From Vampirovibrio chlorellavorus (GTDB taxonomy: Bacteria > Cyanobacteriota > Vampirovibrionia > Vampirovibrionales > Vampirovibrionaceae): 64,000 bases of DNA. Shown here one piece after another: positions 16,922 to 25,451 of this stretch (positions are counted from its first letter, which is position 1; each line of letters starts with the position of its first letter). The position numbers and the translations under genes are program-made. The stretch lies in assembly GCA_003149345.1 (NCBI GenBank), contig QFWI01000008.1, forward strand, positions 806,001 to 870,000. Reading direction: 5' to 3'. Under the pieces are notes generated by a model. That model did no database searches. It had not been told where the DNA came from and saw nothing but the letters and a program-made list of their open reading frames with translations.

Positions 16922-18019
16922 ATGGGTCACGTATCGGACTATCACGGGGAAAGCTTCAATCCGCTGGGGCTCAAGGGCATTGAGTTCATCCAGTTCACCA
17001 CCCACGAGCCGGAATACGTGGATCGGGTGCTGAAAGGCTTTGGCTTCTCCAAGCTCATGAAGCACCGGGAGAAGAACCTGTTTTACTACCGGCAAAACGA
17101 CATTCATGTACTGGTCAATCACGGGGAAACCGGCTTTGAGCGGGCCTTCGCCGAACAACACGGCACCTCCATTTGTGCTATGGGCTGGCGGGTGGAAAAC
17201 GCCAAAACCGCTTACGAAGAAGCCGTTCGTCTGGGGGCCTCCCCGTTTGAGCCCGGTAAAATTGGTGATTGTGACTTGTCCTTGCCCCGTATCTATGGCA
17301 TTGGGGACAGCGTGATTTATTTTGTGGGTACTGAGCAGTCCGTCAAACTGGATCCCAACCATCCCAGCCAAAGCAGCTTTTTGCAAAGCGAGGGCTTTGT
17401 ACCCCTGGAATCACCTGAAATTGTACCGGACAAAGGCTTTTTGGTGGTGGATCACCTCACCAATAACGTGTACAAAAACACCATGGCCTATTGGGCCAAC
17501 TTCTACAAACAGATTTTCGGTTTTAACGAGGTGCGCTACTTCGACATCAAGGGGCAAAAAACCGGCCTGACCTCCTTTGCCCTGCGCTCCCCCGATGGAT
17601 CGTTCTCCATTCCCATTAACGAGGGCAACGAGTCCAAGTCTCAAATTGAGGAGTACCTGCGGGAGTACCGGGGAGCCGGGGTGCAGCACTTGGCCTTCCT
17701 GACCGCGGATTTGCTGGACTCCGTGGAAAAATTGCAGGGTACCGGCATTGAGACTCTGGATATCAGCGAAAATTACTACAATGAGGTATTTGAGCGGGTG
17801 CCCAATGTCACCGAGGATCGGGCCCGCATCCAGCGCTTGCAAATCCTGGTGGATGGCGATGAGGAAGGGTATCTGCTGCAAATTTTCACCAAGAACCTGT
17901 TTGGCCCCATTTTTATTGAGATGATTCAGCGCAAAAACCATCATGCCTTTGGCGAAGGGAACTTCAAGGCCTTGTTTGAATCCATCGAGCGGGATCAGGA
18001 ACGGCGAGGCGTATTGTAG
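16922..18019 (+). CDS. hpd: 4-Hydroxyphenylpyruvate dioxygenase
   Basis: 365 residues. Converts 4-hydroxyphenylpyruvate to homogentisate using Fe(II) and oxygen. Two vicinal-oxygen-chelate domains are present. The three iron ligands are visible as His178 (VVDHL), His256 (GVQHLAF) and Glu333 (FIEMIQRK), and the family C-terminus FGEGNFKALFESIERDQ is intact. ATG at 16922 follows GGGAGG; the frame is open further upstream, but that part overlaps yidD and is not conserved. The downstream Nudix gene begins within the stop codon (TAGTGA). Homogentisate dioxygenase at 1-553 would use the product. Confidence 0.95.
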   Translation: MGHVSDYHGESFNPLGLKGIEFIQFTTHEPEYVDRVLKGFGFSKLMKHREKNLFYYRQNDIHVLVNHGETGFERAFAEQHGTSICAMGWRVENAKTAYEEAVRLGASPFEPGKIGDCDLSLPRIYGIGDSVIYFVGTEQSVKLDPNHPSQSSFLQSEGFVPLESPEIVPDKGFLVVDHLTNNVYKNTMAYWANFYKQIFGFNEVRYFDIKGQKTGLTSFALRSPDGSFSIPINEGNESKSQIEEYLREYRGAGVQHLAFLTADLLDSVEKLQGTGIETLDISENYYNEVFERVPNVTEDRARIQRLQILVDGDEEGYLLQIFTKNLFGPIFIEMIQRKNHHAFGEGNFKALFESIERDQERRGVL

Positions 18020-18654
18020 TGAGCCGTCCGGTGGCCGAGTCTCATCCCTGGCTGGAATGGATTAAACAAGTCCACGCCGTGGCCCGTTGGGGATTGACCT
18101 ATGCCAAGGATCCCTTCGACCTGGAGCGCTACGAGGTGTTACTGAAACTCAGCGTAGCCATGATGGCCGACTTTGCCCAACTGGACACCACTCGCATTGA
18201 AGGGCTGTTTGCCAATGAAGTGGGTTATTTAACCCCCAAGGTAGACGTCCGGGGGGTGGTCTTTCAGGATGGGAAGCTGCTGATGGTGCAGGAAAAGTGG
18301 GATGGACGCTGGACCATTCCCGGAGGTTGGGCCGATATTGGCTTGAGTCCCGCTGAAGTGGCCGTCAAAGAAGTGCAGGAAGAAGCCGGGCTGATTGTAA
18401 AGCCAGTAAAAATGCTGGCCATGCTGGATAAAAAATTCTATCCGCACCCAGCATCGCCTTATCATATTTACAAGGTTTTTATGCGCTGCGAGATTGTGAG
18501 TGGCGAGATTGCCACTGGTCTGGAATCGCAAGGGGTGGGCTTTTTCAGCCCTAACCAGCTACCGGAACTCTCAAACCATCGGGTGACCCATGAGCAAATC
18601 ACCCTGCTCTTTCAGCATTACCACGATCCCCATCGACCCACCGATTTTGATTAG
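18019..18654 (+). CDS. Nudix hydrolase with N-terminal helical domain
   Basis: 211 residues. The Nudix box runs from about residue 103 to 125 (ending KEVQEEAGL), and the fold binds a divalent metal and cleaves nucleoside-diphosphate derivatives. Residues 1-70 form a separate helical domain of the type seen in ADP-ribose pyrophosphatase-like Nudix proteins. It starts with GTG overlapping the HPPD stop, so it is translationally coupled. The substrate cannot be told from sequence. A Leu takes the place of the first Glu of the Nudix consensus, as in some family members. Confidence 0.85.
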   Translation: MSRPVAESHPWLEWIKQVHAVARWGLTYAKDPFDLERYEVLLKLSVAMMADFAQLDTTRIEGLFANEVGYLTPKVDVRGVVFQDGKLLMVQEKWDGRWTIPGGWADIGLSPAEVAVKEVQEEAGLIVKPVKMLAMLDKKFYPHPASPYHIYKVFMRCEIVSGEIATGLESQGVGFFSPNQLPELSNHRVTHEQITLLFQHYHDPHRPTDFD

Positions 18655-18658
18655 GATC

Positions 18659-19135
18659 TTATTTCTTGAAGATGCCTTTAAACAGGCCCAATAAACCATT
18701 TTCTCCAGACATGGCCGCTTTGGGGGCAGATTCCCGGGATTCTGCCTCGTAAGCCTGCTTGGCCAGAGCGTGATAATACCAGGACAAGGAGTCTACTTTT
18801 CCATTTTGAAAGCGCAACTTGGCTTTCTCCAATGGATGCACCACCGCAATGGGGCCCACTTCGTTAATTTCCGGCTGGCCGGACTCGTTCCAGTAGCCGC
18901 CCAAGTGGCGAATAATCACTTCTCCCAGATAGCTACCGACCCGTAGTAGCAGGGTTTCACTGGCCTGCTGAGCGCTATTGTTATCAAAATGCTCGCTAAT
19001 AAACTGATCCAAGCGTTGCAGGCTTTCTACGGAGTAATCCAGGCCAACCTGAGGGGCCATTTCTCCCATGGTGGAGAGAAAGGTACCGGCTTCTTCGTGA
19101 TAGCGCGATGGGGGGGCTGGCTGAAGGGATGCCAT
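18659..19135 (-). CDS. Hypothetical protein, 158 residues
   Basis: Not recognised. The central part (TLLLRVGSYLGEVIIRHLGG followed by YWNESG) looks like a conserved soluble domain of unknown function. The C-terminus is a short amphipathic stretch (GLLGLFKGIFKK) that might touch membrane. ATG at 19135 has AAGGAG 11 nt upstream. It converges on the Nudix gene with only 4 bp between stops. Confidence 0.65.
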   Translation of the reverse strand: MASLQPAPPSRYHEEAGTFLSTMGEMAPQVGLDYSVESLQRLDQFISEHFDNNSAQQASETLLLRVGSYLGEVIIRHLGGYWNESGQPEINEVGPIAVVHPLEKAKLRFQNGKVDSLSWYYHALAKQAYEAESRESAPKAAMSGENGLLGLFKGIFKK

Positions 19136-19286
19136 ACCGACTGATACTCCTTGGGATTTTCTTGGGGGGATTCTTTTTTGGGGAGGATTCTCTTGGGGGG
19201 AATTTTACTAAAAGCCTCTTCTTGTATTATACAAAGCCTTGGCAGACAGGACATCCACCATTCAAATTCTTTTTTGCAAGATGGAC

Positions 19287-19325
19287 AAAGCCCGCCTTCC
19301 CCATCAGGAAAAGCGGGCTTTTTGA
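19287..19325 (-). terminator. Intrinsic terminator, probably bidirectional
   Basis: Perfect 9-bp stem (AAAGCCCGC at 19287-19295 with GCGGGCTTT at 19313-19321). A T-run follows on the plus side and a shorter one on the minus side. It lies just after the stop of the aminotransferase gene at 19340, so it most likely ends that transcript. Confidence 0.75.
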
Positions 19326-19339
19326 TCCGAATCGTGAGG

Positions 19340-20620
19340 TTAGTAAAGGAATCCGTCCTGCTCCATACGATCGATCACCGCTTCCAGCTCGTGTCTGGGG
19401 TTCACCAGGGACAAGCGCACAAAGCCTTCCCCGGTTTTACCGAATGCGGTACCGGGCACCAACACCACCCCGGACTTCTCCAGCACGTCAGCGGCGAATT
19501 TCTCGCAGGAGGTGTAATTACGGGGAATGGGCAACCACAGGTAGAAGGTGGCCTTAGGCGGGTTCAGCTCTTCCACCGGCCAACCCAGACGTTTAAAGCC
19601 AGCCACCATCAGCTTCTGGTTTTCGGCGTACATTTTATTGCACTCTTTGATGTAGGCATCGCACTCCGGGCTGGTCAGGGCAAAGGCCGCCGCTTTTTGC
19701 ACGGCCCGGAAAATACCGCTATCCATAGTACCCTTCATCTTGGCCAAAATGCCCACGGCGTCGGCATTCCCCACGGCAAAGCCAATCCGCCAGCCGGTCA
19801 TAGCATAAGGCTTGCTCAAGCTGTGGAATTCAATGGCCAGATCCTTGGCCCCGGCCACTTCCAGAATGCTGTTCGGGGCTTCCTGGCCCTCAAAGTACAT
19901 CTCGGAATAGGCCACGTCGCTAATCACCAAAATACGGTGCTTGCGGGCAAATTCAACCACTTTCTCGTAGTAGCTGAAGGGCGCAGTGGCCCCAATGGGA
20001 TTGCTGGGGTAGTTGATAATCACCGCTTTCAGGCGAGCTGGGTCAAAACCTTCCCGTTTCAGATTTTCCACAGCCTCGTCCAAATCCGGCAGGTAGCTGT
20101 TTTGCAGATTCAGGGGGGTGGGGTAGCTATGCCCACCGGCCACTTCAATGGCATCCACATAAGAAGCGTAGCCAGGATCTGGGGTCAGAATGATGTCCTG
20201 GTCTTTTTTGTCCGGCCGGGGCGTGATAATGGCCCGGAACATATTGGCCAAGCCCTCTTTGGAGCCGATCACCGAGGTCACTTCGGTGGCCGGGTTCACA
20301 TCAACGCCAAAGCGGCTTTTCATGCGCTGGGCGATGGCGTCCAGCAGAAACTTTTCGCCCTTAGGAACCGAATAGGTGTGGATATTGGGCTCGGCCAAGG
20401 TTTTGATGAAGTAATCCAACAGCACCTTGGGCGGCTCCACGGTGGGGGCCCCAATGCTCATTTTAATAGGCGCCCGGCCTTTTTTCTCCAGTTCCGGGGT
20501 CAATTCCACCACCCGGGCGGCAATGCGGAACATAATATAGGTTTCCATATTGGCGCAATAGTCAGAATACAGGCTTTTCACGCTAAAATCAGCGGATGGG
20601 GCTTGAGAAACGGTGGTCAT
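19340..20620 (-). CDS. PLP aminotransferase, class I/II (LL-diaminopimelate aminotransferase-like)
   Basis: 426 residues, fold type I aminotransferase. The PLP lysine lies in HSLSKPYAMTGWRIGFAVGN, and the substrate-binding segment INYPSNPIGATAPFSYY and DVAYSEMYFEG are present. The overall pattern (LTPDPGYASYVDAIEVAGG, SKPYAMTGWRIG) fits DapL-like enzymes making LL-diaminopimelate for lysine and peptidoglycan. An aromatic or aspartate aminotransferase feeding the nearby HPPD is also possible. A terminator follows the stop. Confidence 0.78.
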   Translation of the reverse strand: MTTVSQAPSADFSVKSLYSDYCANMETYIMFRIAARVVELTPELEKKGRAPIKMSIGAPTVEPPKVLLDYFIKTLAEPNIHTYSVPKGEKFLLDAIAQRMKSRFGVDVNPATEVTSVIGSKEGLANMFRAIITPRPDKKDQDIILTPDPGYASYVDAIEVAGGHSYPTPLNLQNSYLPDLDEAVENLKREGFDPARLKAVIINYPSNPIGATAPFSYYEKVVEFARKHRILVISDVAYSEMYFEGQEAPNSILEVAGAKDLAIEFHSLSKPYAMTGWRIGFAVGNADAVGILAKMKGTMDSGIFRAVQKAAAFALTSPECDAYIKECNKMYAENQKLMVAGFKRLGWPVEELNPPKATFYLWLPIPRNYTSCEKFAADVLEKSGVVLVPGTAFGKTGEGFVRLSLVNPRHELEAVIDRMEQDGFLY

Positions 20621-20797
20621 AGCCGGTTGGTTCCTTTATGGTGCTTAACACGGAGCGATCACGAAAATCTGTTCAACGCACCGCTGACAGGGCACGTTCA
20701 AATATTTGAGGTAAAACTACCCTTATATAACACAAAGCCCAAGAACAAGGCTATGTTCAGCCATCCCAAAGCAACGGTGTTGGAGCTTGAAATACCG

Positions 20798-21064
20798 TTA
20801 GCGCTTTTTTTTGTTCTTTAAAAAATTGAAAAGCATCTCAAGCGGCAGAAAAATAAAGGCAAACACTTGTGAAAAAAGAGTGCCAATAGTCCCAAGCACA
20901 TAAGTAACCACTTCCGTCCACGTCAGCTTTTCAGGCTTCGGGTTCGTTTCTAGTTTGCTTTTTGACTGACCAAATCGAACTAAATTACTTGAATTAGGCT
21001 TTTGAGCTGAACTTTGTAGGGATTTTAATGGTGTATACCTTATGTTATTGAATTTAGTGTTCAT
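20798..21064 (-). CDS. Small membrane protein with VRFG motif
   Basis: 88 residues, not recognised. The N-terminal part is polar and contains NLVRFGQSKSK; similar short F-G-(K/G/Q) motifs occur in other unknown proteins of this window. One hydrophobic helix (VVTYVLGTIGTLFSQVFAFI) is followed by a basic C-terminus (NFLKNKKKR). ATG at 21064 has a strong GAGGGGAAG upstream. The next gene upstream on the same strand ends 35 bp away, so the two probably form an operon. Confidence 0.65.
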   Translation of the reverse strand: MNTKFNNIRYTPLKSLQSSAQKPNSSNLVRFGQSKSKLETNPKPEKLTWTEVVTYVLGTIGTLFSQVFAFIFLPLEMLFNFLKNKKKR

Positions 21065-21099
21065 GTCTTCCCCTCAAATTAGGGTAAAGGTTGCTGAGG

Positions 21100-21502
21100 T
21101 TATTGAATAGTGCAAACAGCACTTACAATTTCCACTATTCCTTCTATTGCTTCCCCGGCTCCCTCCAATGCTTGCTCATCGGCCAGATCTGAAATAAGGC
21201 CAGGATTTTCTACGTACGCCTGTTCCATTGCATCTTGAAGATCTTTTGTGGCTTCAATAATCTTGCCATCACCATCAATGAATTTATATGTGCCATCTGC
21301 ACCTCTAATAATTCTAAAGCCATTTTTGAGTTGCTGTTTTACTTTATGTAAGTCTTCAGCTTTTCCACTAAAAGTGACCCTATCTTTTGAGCTATTTATT
21401 TCTGGTTGTTGCGAATTAATACTAAAAAAAGCTTGATTAAAATTTGTTTTTTTTATCGTTAATCATATTATTCTGCTTTGGAAAATTTGAAACATTAAGC
21501 AT
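21100..21502 (-). pseudogene. Small unknown gene interrupted by a frameshift at a homopolymer
   Basis: ATG at 21502, with AAGGA 8 nt upstream, opens MLNVSNFPKQNNMINDKK and hits a stop after 21 codons. In the next frame a long open stretch continues (FNQAFFSINSQQPE, then KDRVTFSGKAEDLHKVKQQ and on to VSAVCTIQ, stop at 21100). Removing one base restores a 133-residue protein. The likely slip site is a run of eight A (minus strand; T8 at 21447-21454), with a T4 run just after. It could be a real inactivation, phase variation, programmed slippage or a sequencing error. The protein is not recognised and carries an F-S-G motif like other unknown proteins here. Confidence 0.6.
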
Positions 21503-21859
21503 TTTCAATATCCTTGCTAAATCAAAATACATATTATATTTTTATAACTTCATAAAACTTTATTTCTGATGTTGCTTATCCTAAAACAAAAGTACTAAAA
21601 AATTGCATACTCTTTCCAAACAAATAGCAACTTAAGTTCTAAAAATTAAGAAACATTAAAATCTGAGAGTCTACTGATTTAGCACCCAGGTTCAGGGTAT
21701 TAAAATCTTGTCAATAAGTTCGGAATACTTTCTCCTCTTCTTTCCTTTAATAATTACACTCTAAAAAGAAATAACCGCAGGGAATGCGGTCATTTCTTTT
21801 TTTTCAGCTTGTTCAGGACTCCGCCCAGTCAGGGCCCAGTTAGCTCCCAACCAAGGCAC
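21503..21859. other. AT-rich intergenic region with a terminator
   Basis: No gene is seen. The sequence is strongly AT-rich, probably holding the promoter of the small-gene pair to the left. A strong hairpin terminator at 21763-21804 lies after dps. Confidence 0.5.
21763..21804 (-). terminator. Bidirectional intrinsic terminator after dps
   Basis: Stem GAAATAACCGCA / TGCGGTCATTTC (one mismatch) with loop GGGAA. It is flanked by A5 on the left and T8 on the right, so it can work on both strands. On the minus strand it follows the dps stop at 21860. Confidence 0.8.
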
Positions 21860-22372
21860 TCAGGCTTGAGTATGCGCTTCCAGCAGCCACAATTGCTTAT
21901 CCACGGAACGGGAAACCTGGGTGTACAAGTCGGTGGTGGTTGGCTCACCCAAACCGTCGCAGGTATCAATGGCCGTGCGAATATGGTTGGCATAAAGGGC
22001 CATGCGGCTGACCAAGGCTTTAATATGCTCCGGCCCGGTGAACACATCCAGTGGGTATTCCTGTAAAATCGATTGCTGCGCCGCCACTCGGGCGGTACCC
22101 AAGGCAGTTCCTCCCAAAGCGGTGACACGTTCCGCCATCAAATCCACGAAGGCTTCCATCTCTTCGGCAATTTCATCAAACAGGGTATGCAGTTGATAGA
22201 AGCCTGTTCCTTTGACGTTCCAATGGGCTTGCTTGAGTTGCGTGTACAAATCCACCGTGGTGGCCAGCGATTGATTCAACAAGGTAATCACCCGAGTCCG
22301 CGTAGACTCGGAAATATCAATCAGGGAAGCGTGCAAACCATTTTTGGTGGACAACTTGGAAGTGGTTACCAT
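21860..22372 (-). CDS. dps: Dps-family DNA starvation/stationary phase protection protein
   Basis: 170 residues. Dodecameric ferritin-like protein that oxidises and stores iron and protects DNA. The inter-subunit ferroxidase ligands are all visible: His50, His62, Asp66, Asp77 and Glu81, with the KQAHWNVKG hallmark. ATG at 22372 has GGAG in AGAGGAGATGAGAC upstream. A tandem 13-bp repeat lies just upstream of the ribosome site and a strong terminator downstream. It is probably monocistronic. Confidence 0.95.
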   Translation of the reverse strand: MVTTSKLSTKNGLHASLIDISESTRTRVITLLNQSLATTVDLYTQLKQAHWNVKGTGFYQLHTLFDEIAEEMEAFVDLMAERVTALGGTALGTARVAAQQSILQEYPLDVFTGPEHIKALVSRMALYANHIRTAIDTCDGLGEPTTTDLYTQVSRSVDKQLWLLEAHTQA

Positions 22373-22393
22373 GTCTCATCTCCTCTATACAAC

Positions 22394-22419
22394 GACTGTT
22401 TTATTTGACTGTTTTATTT
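22394..22419. repeat. Tandem 13-bp repeat in the dps leader
   Basis: GACTGTTTTATTT occurs twice head to tail, at 22394-22406 and 22407-22419, about 22 bp upstream of the dps start. Its position suggests a possible regulator-binding site or simple duplication. Confidence 0.6.
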
Positions 22420-22514
22420 GGCAAGCTATTTAAGCAAAGGGGTTTTAGCTTGACTCCATAGTCAAAGCCGATATTCAAAACCGTATTTAAAGACCGTGAT
22501 TCAAAAACCATGGC

Positions 22515-22667
22515 TCAAACGGATGTCCTACCGCCCCCGATAACCCGAATCAGAAAAACGGCAATGGCCACAACCAGCAGAATGTGCAAAAAACCGCCCA
22601 TCGTGTAATTGCTGACCATGCCTAACAGCCACAACGCCAATAAAATGGCAAAAATCGTCCACAACAT
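22515..22667 (-). CDS. Small membrane protein, lmo0937 family
   Basis: 50 residues: MLWTIFAILLALWLLG, then YTMGGFLHILLVVAIAVFLI and a short polar tail. The two hydrophobic helices and the Y-T-x-G-G-x-x-H-I-L-L-V pattern match the small lmo0937-type membrane proteins, often found near stress genes; function is unknown. ATG at 22667 has GAGGG 9 nt upstream. It lies just upstream of dps on the same strand. Confidence 0.8.
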   Translation of the reverse strand: MLWTIFAILLALWLLGMVSNYTMGGFLHILLVVAIAVFLIRVIGGGRTSV

Positions 22668-22864
22668 AAATCAACCCTCACATTCCAACAGGTGATTTTT
22701 TTGGGGCTCTCCCAAATAACACTGAAAGCAATCCGTTTCCTTCAATAACGAAGTTCATTCTAGTGACAAAAAAACCTTTCCATAAGCCCCGAAGGTGGGT
22801 AGCCAGTCGGCTAGAAAGATAACTAGAAAGATAAAAGGAAAAGCTCAGTCTGTTGTCAGTAGGT

Positions 22865-23533
22865 TCAAGATAACTTTTTCTTCAGGGTCACGCTGGGTTC
22901 TTGAATATAAAGCGGTCGCACATCCGACCAATCTTGCCTGTACGCAGTGGGACAGTGCCGTATCAAATGCAACATGGCGGTCTGAGGACGCCAGTCCTCG
23001 GAAATGAGGTGGACAGGGCGTCCCTTAAAAAGCTCGGCCAAAGTGGGGGAGATAACGCAGGGCGTCTCGGACTCTGGCAAAGCCGTGGGATCGAGTTGAA
23101 CCAGTGTGGGGGCTTGCTGAGAGCGTGTCCCTTCCGGCCCGGTTTGAATGACGGCGTGATACGCCCGCCCCCGCAACGCGTCCAGATAGATGGCCACAGG
23201 CACGTCATGCTGAGCGGCCAGCAGCTCAAAGGCATTGAACTGATAGACCGGCACCTGCAAAAACTGGGCCATGGTGCGGGCGGTGATAACCCCAGTCCGA
23301 ATACCGGTAAAGCTCCCCGGCCCCTGATTCACAGCCAGAGCGGTCAAAGCGTTCACGGATAAAACAGCCGATTTCAGCATATCCTGAATGGCTGGAACCA
23401 GCATGGCCGAATGATAGCGGTGCGACGCACAAGGCAAAGATGCCTCAAGCAGGATTTCTCCCGCCTGACTAAGGGCCACGTGCAATTGAGCCGTTGTGGT
23501 GTCCAAATGCAGTATTCTCTCTTCCACCATCAA
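22865..23533 (-). CDS. tsaB: tRNA threonylcarbamoyladenosine biosynthesis protein TsaB
   Basis: 222 residues. Partner of TsaD and TsaE in making t6A37 of ANN-decoding tRNAs. ASKHA-fold features are ILHLDTTTAQLHVAL at the N-terminus and ALAVNQGPGSFTGIRTGVI around residues 65-83. The start overlaps the tsaE stop by 4 bases (ATGA), so the two are translationally coupled. Confidence 0.93.
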   Translation of the reverse strand: MMVEERILHLDTTTAQLHVALSQAGEILLEASLPCASHRYHSAMLVPAIQDMLKSAVLSVNALTALAVNQGPGSFTGIRTGVITARTMAQFLQVPVYQFNAFELLAAQHDVPVAIYLDALRGRAYHAVIQTGPEGTRSQQAPTLVQLDPTALPESETPCVISPTLAELFKGRPVHLISEDWRPQTAMLHLIRHCPTAYRQDWSDVRPLYIQEPSVTLKKKLS

Positions 23534-24051
23534 GAAGGCACCTCAAAACGACGCAAGGCTTCGGGCAAGGGACGATTGGCCGAAAGCACCAGCTGCCGAC
23601 GTTCTTGCCCCTGTCGCTCCGTGGATTCCACTCCCGATTCGTTTAAATCAGGAGCCAGGAAAATCTGAACGGTAATCAATTCTTGCAAGAACGCCCCGTA
23701 GCAAGCCCACTCCACCAGCAGCAAGGCACGTCCCTCATCCGCTATGGCGGTCAGCTCAGGGCAAAGCGAGTCAGCCCGTTCCGGCCCCAGCCGATACAGA
23801 TCCACATGCACCACCGGACAGCAATCGCTGGCGTACTCGTTCATCAACACAAACGTGGGGCTATTCACGGGTTCCTGAACACCCAGAACCCGCAATAAAT
23901 TCTGGGTCAGGGTGGTTTTCCCGGCACCCAATGGCCCATCCAGGGCCACGACATCGCCAGGCACCAGAAACGGGGCCAAAGTCTGGCATAACAGGGCCAA
24001 ATCGGCCAAAGAAGGAATCAGCAGTGAGGATTGATAAGGAAGGAGGGCCAT
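23530..24051 (-). CDS. tsaE: tRNA threonylcarbamoyladenosine biosynthesis ATPase TsaE
   Basis: 173 residues. P-loop ATPase of the t6A complex. Walker A is GPLGAGKTTLTQ (about 39-50), followed by the family NSPTFVLMNEY and HVDLYRLG, with LLVEWACYG further on. It is the upstream partner of tsaB in a two-gene operon. Confidence 0.94.
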   Translation of the reverse strand: MALLPYQSSLLIPSLADLALLCQTLAPFLVPGDVVALDGPLGAGKTTLTQNLLRVLGVQEPVNSPTFVLMNEYASDCCPVVHVDLYRLGPERADSLCPELTAIADEGRALLLVEWACYGAFLQELITVQIFLAPDLNESGVESTERQGQERRQLVLSANRPLPEALRRFEVPS

Positions 24052-24289
24052 ATTTTCAGTCTTTTAAAGTGTTCTGGATATGGTAACCTTATACCAATCT
24101 GGGATCAAACAGAAGCCTGCTTGATTCCACGACTTGAGCCGGGTAACCTAGTAGATTCTCGCATCATGCGTTTCATTTTGGTGCCTGCTGGTTCAACGGG
24201 AGGGCCTTTCAGGAAAGTCCGTCAGCTCCAGCGTTACCGGGTTACCAGCAGCCCCAAAACTTATCAGTGAATAGGGAATAACGACTGAA

Positions 24290-24847
24290 ATGATTTCCAG
24301 TAACGACTTTAAAACCGGTTTAACCATTATCGTCGATGGTAACCTGTGGCAGATTGTGGAATTTTTGCACGTAAAACCGGGAAAAGGCGCCGCTTTTGTG
24401 CGTAGCAAACTGAGAAACGTGGAAACGGGACAGGTACTGGAAAAAACCTTCCGGGCTGGCGAAAAAGTTGAAACCGCCCACCTGGAAAAGAACGAAATGC
24501 AGTTTTTGTACACCGATGGTGAAGAGTACACCTTCATGAACACCTCCACCTTTGACCAGGTGGCCATCCCCAAGGCTGCCATCGGAGACGGCGTGAAGTA
24601 CCTGAAAGAGCAAATGAACGTGCACGTGCTGTTCCACGGCACCAAGATTATTGGCGTGGATATTCCCTCCCACGTGGAATTGAAAGTGGTAGACACCCCA
24701 CCGGCGGAAAAAGGAAACACCGCTCAGGGCGGCACCAAGCCAGCCACCCTGGAAACCGGCGCAGTGGTCAACGTTCCCTTCTTTGTGGAAATTGGAACCA
24801 CCATCCGGGTGGACACACGCGACAACAAATATCTGGATCGGGTATAG
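24290..24847 (+). CDS. efp: Elongation factor P
   Basis: 185 residues, standard length. Relieves ribosome stalling at polyproline. The tip lysine that is modified in many species lies in VKPGKGAAF (Lys32). The C-terminal signature (GAVVNVPFFVEIGTTIRVDT) is present. It is followed 13 bp later by accB, an arrangement also seen in other bacteria. Confidence 0.97.
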   Translation: MISSNDFKTGLTIIVDGNLWQIVEFLHVKPGKGAAFVRSKLRNVETGQVLEKTFRAGEKVETAHLEKNEMQFLYTDGEEYTFMNTSTFDQVAIPKAAIGDGVKYLKEQMNVHVLFHGTKIIGVDIPSHVELKVVDTPPAEKGNTAQGGTKPATLETGAVVNVPFFVEIGTTIRVDTRDNKYLDRV

Positions 24848-24860
24848 GTGAGAATACATC

Positions 24861-25361
24861 ATGGATATTAATACCGAGAAAATTCGAGAGTTAGCCGATT
24901 TAGCCTTGGAAAAAAAGCTGGCCGAGCTGATTGTGGCCGATGGTGACAAAAGCGTGACCATCAAGCTGCCGGGTTACAACATTCAGCCCATGTTACACCA
25001 GCCAGCCCCTCAGCCGGTGGTGTATACCCCCTCCGCACCGCAACCCATGGCGGAACTCCCGGCGGTTTCCTCTCACACCGTGGCTACCGAAGCCAGCAAG
25101 TCCGCCCCTGCGGATGATAAGCTGATTAAAATTACCGCCCCCATGGTGGGCACGTTCTACGCCGCTCCCTCCCCGGATTCCCCGCCATTTGTCACCGTGG
25201 GTCAAGCGTTGTCCAAAGGGCAAACGGTTTGCATCATTGAGGCCATGAAGATGATGAACGAGCTGGAATCGGAAGTCTCCGGCAAGGTGGCTCGCATCCT
25301 GGTGGAAAATGGCCAGCCCGTGGAATTTGGTCAGGTCTTGATGCTGGTGGAGCCCGCCTAG
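24861..25361 (+). CDS. accB: Acetyl-CoA carboxylase biotin carboxyl carrier protein
   Basis: 166 residues. Carries biotin between biotin carboxylase and carboxyltransferase in fatty-acid synthesis. The biotinyl domain is at the C-terminus with the EAMKMMNE motif; the biotinylated Lys is residue 130. A Pro/Ala-rich linker (45-85) precedes it, as is usual. It lies between efp and accC. Confidence 0.97.
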   Translation: MDINTEKIRELADLALEKKLAELIVADGDKSVTIKLPGYNIQPMLHQPAPQPVVYTPSAPQPMAELPAVSSHTVATEASKSAPADDKLIKITAPMVGTFYAAPSPDSPPFVTVGQALSKGQTVCIIEAMKMMNELESEVSGKVARILVENGQPVEFGQVLMLVEPA

Positions 25362-25451
25362 TTGGGGACACCAGCCTAACGGAGCAATTTACAGCATCCG
25401 TTGGTCTTTACTTGTACATCATTCACAAAGCGATTAAAGGAAACGTACCGC

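Noticed and set aside
19151..20821. 556-codon open frame opposite the aminotransferase
   Set aside because: Composition typical of an antisense frame (His/Gln/Gly-rich); the minus-strand enzyme has all PLP motifs.
24180..24240. RNase P RNA because of an AGGAAAGTCCG string upstream of efp
   Set aside because: Only this short string fits; the other conserved blocks and the helices of RNase P RNA are missing.
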